From positions 1-10,846 of the forward strand of contig JAJYVI010000028.1 of NCBI GenBank assembly GCA_021792115.1: DNA of 10,846 bases, written 5' to 3'. A program made the translations under genes and the position numbers. The stretch is from Microcaldota archaeon. Lineage in GTDB: Archaea; Micrarchaeota; Micrarchaeia; Micrarchaeales; Micrarchaeaceae. Under the pieces are notes generated by a model. The model was given only the letters and a program-made list of their open reading frames with translations. It was not told the origin of the DNA and made no database searches. Shown piece after piece: positions 7,113-10,846 of this stretch (the first letter of the stretch is position 1; every line of letters starts with the position of its first letter).

Positions 7113-7403
7113 ATGCCATCAGTTGAAATTTTAGATGATAAGGAGAACAACAAGTCATCAGAAAGCTTTTTTGAGGCTATAGAAAAGCTAATAGAGCCTA
7201 AAACTACCATACCTCCAAAACAACAGGATTTAAAATCTGGATCCGAGCTGCTCAGAAAAGACTTAAAAAATCCTGAAACAGAAGGTATGTCAGAGCAGTA
7301 CAAAAAAAATGAACAAGAACTTCTCAGAAAGCCAGATAATATTCCAGTTTCTCAGCAGCCGCCTGACGTCGGCAAAACCAACATAAGCACGAAAAAAGCA
7401 TAA
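7113..7403 (+). CDS. Hypothetical 96-residue protein, mostly disordered
   Basis: I do not recognise this protein. It is hydrophilic, rich in Lys, Glu, Pro, Gln and Ser, with no cysteine and no membrane segment. A possible amphipathic helix covers about residues 15-29 (SFFEAIEKLIE). The rest looks disordered and contains a partial internal repeat: ELLRK at 45-49 and again at 69-73, each followed by a short Asp/Pro-containing stretch. The ATG follows TTGATTAT, similar to the GTGATTAT context of rpoP. It lies between eL43 and rpoP, which are usually adjacent in this superoperon, so it may be a lineage-specific partner in transcription or translation. No function can be assigned. The open frame and position make it likely but not certain to be real. 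Confidence 0.6.
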   Translation: MPSVEILDDKENNKSSESFFEAIEKLIEPKTTIPPKQQDLKSGSELLRKDLKNPETEGMSEQYKKNEQELLRKPDNIPVSQQPPDVGKTNISTKKA

Positions 7404-7410
7404 ATTATAT

Positions 7411-7421
7411 ATATTTAAATA
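7411..7421 (+). promoter_or_regulatory. TATA-like box before the 121-residue gene and rpoP
   Basis: ATATTTAAATA lies about 55 bases before the ATG at 7475, which would allow a leader of some 30 bases. It starts just after the end of the 96-residue gene, so the 121-residue gene and rpoP may have their own promoter. The sequence is very AT-rich, so confidence is limited. Confidence 0.4.
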
Positions 7422-7474
7422 CCCTTTATATTTTAGTTTAACTTAAATTAATTAAATTAATTATTCCTGATAAG

Positions 7475-7840
7475 ATGGTAACAATAAGTTTTTCTCCAAT
7501 AAAAGAGTTAGTAATCCACGAAATAGTAGATATGGACTTTAATGACCTAATGAGAGAGAGAGTAACGCCTGCAGGCAATATGCCTCTTTATTGGTGCAAT
7601 GGCATCCTGTTCAGTTTTTCGTCAATGCCGATGTCAAGACAGGTTACAAAAGACTATCTTGAAGGCAAAATTCACTGGATAGAAGTGCACTACACAAAAA
7701 AGGATAAGTTTGAGCCGATAATGGAAATGTATGATGAACATTTGAGTTCTACAATTAAAGTAAGAGTTATAGACACGAGCAAGTCTTTATTGCATTTAGA
7801 ATTTATAAAATGGCTGAAGAGCAACCAAAAAATAAAGTGA
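7475..7840 (+). CDS. Uncharacterised 121-residue protein in operon with rpoP
   Basis: I cannot name a family. The protein looks compact and folded, with mixed beta and alpha segments: strands near 1-18, a conserved-looking PLYWCNGILFSFSSMP (37-52), WIEVHYTKKDKFEPIMEMYDEH (68-89) and a C-terminal helix (SLLHLEFIKWLK, 104-115). The regular spacing of Trp, Tyr, His and Pro argues for a structured, constrained protein. There is one cysteine (C41) and no signal or membrane segment. Its TGA stop overlaps the GTGAT ribosome-binding motif of rpoP five bases upstream of that gene, so the two are translationally close. Its place in the exosome superoperon suggests a role in RNA or protein synthesis, which is inference. 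Confidence 0.82.
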   Translation: MVTISFSPIKELVIHEIVDMDFNDLMRERVTPAGNMPLYWCNGILFSFSSMPMSRQVTKDYLEGKIHWIEVHYTKKDKFEPIMEMYDEHLSSTIKVRVIDTSKSLLHLEFIKWLKSNQKIK

Positions 7841-7841
7841 T
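7837..7841 (+). promoter_or_regulatory. Ribosome-binding site GTGAT for rpoP
   Basis: GTGAT overlaps the stop codon of the preceding gene and lies four bases before the ATG at 7846. It supports that start over the in-frame ATG at 7810. Confidence 0.55.
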
Positions 7842-7845
7842 TATT

Positions 7846-7977
7846 ATGGCATATGTTTGTTTGAATTGCGGAAAAGAGATAGATGATATAAAATATTTTA
7901 TATCCTGCATAAATTGCGGAAGCAGAATTCTTGTCAAAAGAAGGTCAAACCTTGCAAAAGAGGTATCAACAGATTGA
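7846..7977 (+). CDS. rpoP: DNA-directed RNA polymerase subunit P (Rpo12)
   Basis: This 43-residue zinc-ribbon protein is the archaeal counterpart of eukaryotic Rpb12 and helps assemble the Rpo3-Rpo10-Rpo11-Rpo12 platform of RNA polymerase. The pattern is clear: MAYVC at the start, CxxC pairs at C5/C8 and C21/C24, then GSRILVKRR at 25-33. Length fits the family (about 44-50). The ATG at 7810 is in frame and would add 12 residues (MAEEQPKNKVII), overlapping the preceding gene by 31 bases; family length and the GTGAT motif favour 7846. Its position after eL43 in the superoperon is conserved in archaea apart from the two inserted genes. Confidence 0.9.
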   Translation: MAYVCLNCGKEIDDIKYFISCINCGSRILVKRRSNLAKEVSTD

Positions 7978-7980
7978 TGA

Positions 7981-8006
7981 TAAGTAGGCAGAATTTTTAA
8001 TACTTA
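7981..8006. terminator. Possible two-way terminator between rpoP and nop5
   Basis: TAAGTA (7981-7986) and TACTTA (8001-8006) form a 6-bp inverted repeat around 14 bases that include TTTTT. It lies exactly between the convergent ends of rpoP and nop5, and its right arm ends in the nop5 stop codon. The stem is weak. Confidence 0.3.
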
Positions 8007-8900
8007 ATTGATATTTTGTTTACTCCTTTCTTTATCTTCAAATCCTGTTTCTGATTTTTTTATCTTTTCAATCGTCTTATCAAGGGACTCTTTAAGTTCT
8101 TTTGCAATAAAGTTCTTCGACATTGTATCTGCCTTTAGTGCAATTGCTATTTTTGATGCATACGCCCTTGCAATCTTTCCTCGCAAGCTCTTTTTTTCAG
8201 TATTGATTGCAGGTAACTTGAATAATATACCGTATTTGGGTGGTTTGGAGCCGAATTTTATATGCTTAAATAGAGCCTTCTCAGCGCCAAGCAGCTGGAT
8301 TGTGCTTGCAGGCATCATTGCCAGTTTATCAAGCGATCCTGCCTTGTCCAGCAGTTCTGCTGAAATTTTTTCATCAGTAAGATATGTTGTATTAGGCAGC
8401 AGTCTATTTGCAGCCTCTTTTATATAAGCCTCTATTTTGCCTGCTTCTAAATCTGTTTCTGAAATAAATTTCACAAATGATGAAATTATTTCCTTTTCAT
8501 TATTGTTCAACTTTCGACCACTGCTGTTTATATATTTTGCATACTGCTCTTCCCCTTTTGCAGCATCCTGTGCAATCTTTGTGAAATCTTCTCCATCCAA
8601 TTTCTCTTTGGATTCAAGTGCGTTGAAAAATTCTCTAAACTGGACTATTGATCCAAGTTTAATTTCTGGAAAATACAGCCCGAACCACTCTGTAACCCTT
8701 TCCATGAAAAGGTTGCTGGACCTGATAATTTCATTATACGCGTTGATTGCCTGAATAAGTACAAATTCTTCATTTGCATAGTTCATCTTTATTTTTTCCT
8801 TTGCCTTCTTAAATGCAATACTCCTTATCTTAAGCATATCCCTTCGTTTAAAGTTTTTTTGACCGCCTTTGCTGCCTTTGAAATTTTTAAAATTTTTCAT
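8004..8900 (-). CDS. nop5: C/D-box RNP core protein Nop5 (Nop56/58 family), short form
   Basis: Nop5 links fibrillarin to the L7Ae-bound guide RNA in archaeal 2'-O-methylation particles. This protein has 298 residues. The coiled-coil/NOSIC region (about 40-165) includes LIQAINAYNEIIRSSNLFMERVTEWFGLYFPEI-like sequence, and the NOP domain (about 168-260) has the family core: LPNTTYL, AGSLDKLAMMPASTIQLLGAEKALF (187-211), GSKPPKYGILF and RGKIARAYASKIAIA. The usual N-terminal domain of about 100-120 residues that binds fibrillarin is absent; a basic Lys/Asn/Phe/Gly-rich stretch (1-20) stands in its place. Fibrillarin is often next to nop5 but is not in this window. The start follows GATGGTTTA on the minus strand; an ATG at residue 22 is a possible alternative. 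The C-terminal tail (265-298) is charged, as in homologues. Confidence 0.93.
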   Translation of the reverse strand: MKNFKNFKGSKGGQKNFKRRDMLKIRSIAFKKAKEKIKMNYANEEFVLIQAINAYNEIIRSSNLFMERVTEWFGLYFPEIKLGSIVQFREFFNALESKEKLDGEDFTKIAQDAAKGEEQYAKYINSSGRKLNNNEKEIISSFVKFISETDLEAGKIEAYIKEAANRLLPNTTYLTDEKISAELLDKAGSLDKLAMMPASTIQLLGAEKALFKHIKFGSKPPKYGILFKLPAINTEKKSLRGKIARAYASKIAIALKADTMSKNFIAKELKESLDKTIEKIKKSETGFEDKERSKQNIN

Positions 8901-9123
8901 TAAACCATCTTTATCTTAATATTTTATTTTAAAGTTTTATTATATTTATTGCATTAATTGCATTAATACAAGGCAGTGCTGTAAAATATATGATATTCTT
9001 TTGTTCTTAAATAGGATGTGCTTTGCATATGTATAAATAAATATGTCAAGCATAAATAAAAAACCTGCATAAAAATAAAATTAGCATAATTTCTTTTATA
9101 TTTCAGTTTATTTATTGACAAGG

Positions 9124-9132
9124 TTTAAATAT
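9124..9132 (+). promoter_or_regulatory. TATA box for the acidic microprotein gene
   Basis: TTTAAATAT preceded by the purine-rich GACAAGG resembles an archaeal TATA box with an upstream BRE. A start of transcription about 25 bases downstream would fall near 9152-9157 and leave a leader of about 25-30 bases before the ATG at 9183. Confidence 0.5.
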
Positions 9133-9173
9133 ATTTGTTTTAAGAATATAGGCTATAATGTAAAAATCAAAAA

Positions 9174-9178
9174 GTGAT
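9174..9178 (+). promoter_or_regulatory. Ribosome-binding site GTGAT for the acidic microprotein
   Basis: GTGAT lies four bases before the ATG at 9183, the same motif and spacing as before rpoP. It supports translation of this short frame. Confidence 0.55.
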
Positions 9179-9182
9179 TTAT

Positions 9183-9323
9183 ATGAAGTTAAATCCACAT
9201 ATAAAGATGTTGAAAATTGAAGATGCAGAAGAAGACGAAGACTCTGAGTCTGATGAAGAAGATGACGAATACAGTGATGATTCTGATGATGAAGATCTTA
9301 ACGATGAAGATGAGGACTATTAA
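9183..9323 (+). CDS. Extremely acidic 46-residue microprotein
   Basis: The frame runs from an ATG with a GTGAT ribosome-binding site to TAA. The N terminus MKLNPHIKMLKI is mildly basic and amphipathic. From residue 13 to 46 the protein is almost all Asp, Glu and Ser: 25 of 34 residues are acidic, in runs such as EDAEEDEDSESDEEDD. It has no cysteine and no membrane segment. Such tails occur in chaperones, nucleic-acid mimics and proteins binding basic partners, but this is a free-standing gene with its own promoter-like box, so a role as a DNA/RNA mimic, histone or ribosomal-protein chaperone, or metal buffer is possible and unproven. A low-complexity GAT/GAA stretch could also be non-coding, but the ribosome-binding site, the TATA box and the following T-tract argue for a gene. 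Confidence 0.65.
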   Translation: MKLNPHIKMLKIEDAEEDEDSESDEEDDEYSDDSDDEDLNDEDEDY

Positions 9324-9340
9324 TAAAGATTAATTAAAAG

Positions 9341-9480
9341 CATTTTTTATCAAAATTAATTCTTTATTCTTTATTTTTTCATTTTTCATTAATTTTTTCA
9401 TCTATTTTTTATTATTTTTATTTATTATAATTTATTTTTTATAATTTTTTATAGACCTTTATTTTATTTCCATTAATTAT
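9341..9480 (+). terminator. Long T-rich tract after the acidic microprotein gene
   Basis: About 140 bases are dominated by T on the plus strand, with repeated runs of five or six T (for example from 9342, near 9374, 9392 and 9404). It is preceded by a 6-bp hairpin overlapping the microprotein stop (ATTAAT at 9319-9324 and again at 9329-9334). It should terminate transcription strongly. The promoter of the downstream transporter must lie in the same stretch, but I cannot pick out a single box. Confidence 0.6.
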
Positions 9481-9492
9481 TTTTAAGATTTG

Positions 9493-10644
9493 ATGAAAGC
9501 TTGGCTTAACAGGAACATTATTTTTATCTCTCTTTCAGCAATGTTCGCTGATTTGGGCTATCAAACAATAATTGCAGGATTTCCAATTTTACTTGTACTT
9601 TATTTTGGCGCAGCTCCAACTCTTTTTGGCTTAGCAAGTGCGCTAGCCTTCGGAATAGGTTCATTTTTAGGCTATCTTGGGGGAAGAATAGGAGATAGAT
9701 ATGGGAATAAGAAGATAGCAATCATCGGCAATCTGCTTATTCCTCTTCTTTCTCTTATAGGCCTCGCTATAAGCCCTATTGCTGCTATCGCCCTTTTCTG
9801 TGGTGGATGGTGGGCAAGAAATTTTAGGACGCCATCTAGAAGAAAACTGTTAAGTGATTCTGCAGTAAAATCTGCAAAGACGAAGGCATTTGGGTTTTTG
9901 CATATGCTTGATATAGGCGGAGGAATGCTGTCTATAATTGCTCTGCTCATATTGCTTGGTAATGGCTTAAGCTTAAGGACTATTTTCTTAATTACTGCTA
10001 TTCCTATATTGCTCTCAACAATATTTTTGCTGTTTGTAAAGTCTCCTAAAGTAAATCTAAGAAAAAGAAATAGCCGTATTAATGTTTCATCAAGAGGCAA
10101 TATAAATGCATACAAGGGTGTAATAATTGCAACTGCTCTTTATGGTTTCAGCAGTTACAGTCTTGGCTTCCCTATCCTTACAATAGCAAAATCATCAACA
10201 AGCATTCTTGGTATTGCATCATATTTAATCTATATGGGTATATCTGCATTTACAGGTTATTTAATAGGGCTCAATGTAAAGAGTATTATAAAGGTACTGT
10301 CTTTTTATGGCTACATAATTTCCGCAGTAGGATCGCTGCTGCTTGGCATAAGCTATGCATTCAACCTAGGTATATTTCCTATGTATATAGGTGTTGCCAT
10401 ATTAGGATTTGGATTTGGAGTTATTGAAACATTAGAGCCTACTGTTGTGTCAATAGCCTCAAATACCTCAAATAGCATGGGATTTCTTACTGCATCAAGG
10501 TCGCTGGGGCTGTTTTTTGGAAATCTTATAATGGGCATTCTTTATGTAATCAATCCATTTGATTCATATACTTATGCTGCAGTAGTCTCGATAATTGCAG
10601 GGATAATTATTTATACTGCTGGCAGAAATTTTAAGATAAAATAA
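9493..10644 (+). CDS. Major facilitator superfamily transporter, 12 segments
   Basis: This 383-residue membrane protein has about 12 hydrophobic segments in two halves, split by a basic cytoplasmic loop at about 184-207 (KSPKVNLRKRNSR). The MFS motif A, GGRIGDRYGNKK, lies at 63-74 between segments 2 and 3. A second marked stretch, WWARNFRTPSRRKLLSDS (106-123), lies after segment 4 and carries several arginines. Acidic residues in or near membrane segments (Asp20, Asp140, Glu312, Glu315) could couple transport to protons. The substrate cannot be deduced; drug, metabolite or peptide export and uptake are all possible. A TTG at 9490 is in frame directly before the ATG at 9493; the ATG is the better start. 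No partner gene is nearby, so it appears to be a single-gene unit. Confidence 0.92.
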   Translation: MKAWLNRNIIFISLSAMFADLGYQTIIAGFPILLVLYFGAAPTLFGLASALAFGIGSFLGYLGGRIGDRYGNKKIAIIGNLLIPLLSLIGLAISPIAAIALFCGGWWARNFRTPSRRKLLSDSAVKSAKTKAFGFLHMLDIGGGMLSIIALLILLGNGLSLRTIFLITAIPILLSTIFLLFVKSPKVNLRKRNSRINVSSRGNINAYKGVIIATALYGFSSYSLGFPILTIAKSSTSILGIASYLIYMGISAFTGYLIGLNVKSIIKVLSFYGYIISAVGSLLLGISYAFNLGIFPMYIGVAILGFGFGVIETLEPTVVSIASNTSNSMGFLTASRSLGLFFGNLIMGILYVINPFDSYTYAAVVSIIAGIIIYTAGRNFKIK

Positions 10645-10655
10645 TGTAGCATTAT
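10641..10655 (+). terminator. Small hairpin at the transporter stop codon
   Basis: ATAATG (10641-10646) and CATTAT (10650-10655) form a 6-bp stem with a three-base loop across the TAA stop. No long T-run follows, so a terminator role is weakly supported. Confidence 0.3.
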
Positions 10656-10714
10656 ATAATGAAATTAAATGACCACATCAATAATTCATCACAAGAAATT
10701 AATAACCATTTATC

Positions 10715-10725
10715 CAATATAATAA
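10715..10725 (+). promoter_or_regulatory. TATA-like box for the tRNA gene
   Basis: CCAATATAATA is centred about 24-25 bases before the first tRNA base at 10744, the usual distance for an archaeal TATA box and a transcript starting at or near the mature 5' end. Confidence 0.4.
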
Positions 10726-10743
10726 CGCTGTTAAATCTGATTT

Positions 10744-10804
10744 GGGCTCGTAGCTCAGCTTGGATAGAGCAATAGCGTCCTAAGCTAAAGGTCGCGGGTT
10801 CAAA
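10744..10804 (+). tRNA. tRNA-Arg(CCU), 5' part; T arm interrupted after TTCAAA
   Basis: The sequence folds as a tRNA up to the T loop. Acceptor strand GGGCTCG is 10744-10750, then TA (8-9), a perfect D stem GCTC/GAGC (10753-10756, 10767-10770) with GG at 18-19. The anticodon loop GTCCTAA (10777-10783) gives anticodon CCT, which reads AGG (Arg), and AGGTC follows as the variable loop. The T stem starts GCGGG and the loop TTCAAA. The expected continuation TCCCGC plus the acceptor strand CGAGCCC does not follow; the next 42 bases to the window end are unrelated. An intron at or near position 58-60 or a split gene would explain this. The anticodon stem has an A27-A43 mismatch and an unusual G at position 32. 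A pseudogene is the alternative. Confidence 0.75.
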
Positions 10805-10826
10805 ATAAACTTTTGGACGAAGTTAA

Positions 10827-10843
10827 TCCATAAGTAATATGGA
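10827..10843 (+). repeat. Hairpin within the sequence following the tRNA 5' part
   Basis: TCCATA (10827-10832) and TATGGA (10838-10843) pair perfectly around AGTAA. A competing pair TGGA (10814-10817)/TCCA (10827-10830) is also possible. This may be folding inside a tRNA intron or the trailer of a split tRNA half. The window ends three bases later. Confidence 0.4.
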
Positions 10844-10846
10844 AAT

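Larger units (their letters stand above)
8901..9182. other. AT-rich divergent intergenic region with a tandem repeat
   Basis: This 282-base gap separates nop5 (minus) from the acidic microprotein (plus). It contains a perfect tandem pair of TTGCATTAA (8949-8957 and 8958-8966), a TTTAAAAT-like box on the minus strand around 8926-8934 that could serve nop5, and many scattered GCATA and ATAAATAA words between 9020 and 9080. I see no open frame of convincing quality and no C/D-box (RUGAUGA/CUGA) pair. It probably holds the two divergent promoters. Confidence 0.5.

Noticed and set aside
7810..7845. Upstream in-frame ATG for rpoP adding 12 residues
   Set aside because: The extension MAEEQPKNKVII has no counterpart in known RpoP proteins and overlaps the preceding gene; GTGAT before 7846 favours the shorter form. 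Not excluded.
8008..8754. Long open frames on the plus strand opposite nop5
   Set aside because: They mirror the nop5 coding frame, lack their own ribosome-binding sites and read as Ser/Ile/Phe-rich antisense protein. Nop5 matches a known family across the same bases.
9672..10115. 147-residue minus-strand frame within the transporter gene
   Set aside because: It is antisense to a clear MFS protein, and its composition is the complement of membrane segments.
10659..10775. 38-residue open frame starting MKLNDHINN between the transporter and the tRNA
   Set aside because: It has no clear ribosome-binding site and runs through the tRNA as far as the anticodon stem, which explains its later sequence.

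Overview
The window is archaeal and AT-rich. It carries a proteasome alpha subunit, an SBDS protein, the exosome subunits Rrp4, Rrp41 and Rrp42, ribosomal protein eL43 (L37Ae), RNA polymerase subunit P, Nop5, and the 5' part of a tRNA-Arg. Start codons are often preceded by GGTGAT-like or AGGA ribosome-binding motifs, as expected for archaeal 16S rRNA. The small, compact proteins, high AT content and a tRNA apparently interrupted in its T loop suggest a reduced-genome DPANN-type archaeon (Parvarchaeota or Micrarchaeota would fit). That placement is inference; no 16S rRNA gene is present.

Layout. (1) Positions 1-2484 look like one operon: the tail of an unknown gene, a 251-residue helical unknown protein, and a 557-residue protein joining a zinc-metallopeptidase-like HExxH region to a C-terminal von Willebrand A (VWA) domain. 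The last two genes overlap by 16 bases. (2) Positions 2701-7977 follow the known archaeal proteasome-exosome superoperon order: psmA, SBDS, rrp4, rrp41, rrp42, eL43, rpoP. Only rrp4-rrp41-rrp42 is tightly packed. Elsewhere gaps of 70-240 bases carry T-tracts, hairpins or TATA-like boxes, so the cluster may be several transcription units. Two unfamiliar small genes (96 and 121 residues) sit between eL43 and rpoP. (3) Convergent to rpoP is a minus-strand nop5 that lacks the usual N-terminal fibrillarin-binding domain. (4) Divergent from nop5, after an AT-rich gap, lies a 46-residue extremely acidic microprotein with its own promoter-like box and ribosome-binding site. (5) Then come a long T-rich stretch, a 12-segment major facilitator transporter, and a tRNA-Arg(CCU) whose T arm is cut off after TTCAAA, as if a non-canonical intron or a split gene begins there.

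The central genes cover RNA and protein turnover and ribosome making: the exosome degrades and trims RNA, SBDS helps ribosome maturation, eL43 is a 50S protein, RpoP is a polymerase subunit, Nop5 is the core of C/D-box methylation particles, and PsmA forms the outer rings of the 20S proteasome. The least ordinary features are the HExxH-VWA operon, the short Nop5, the acidic microprotein, the interrupted tRNA, and hairpins placed at or just after stop codons. No CRISPR array, insertion sequence or phage gene is visible.
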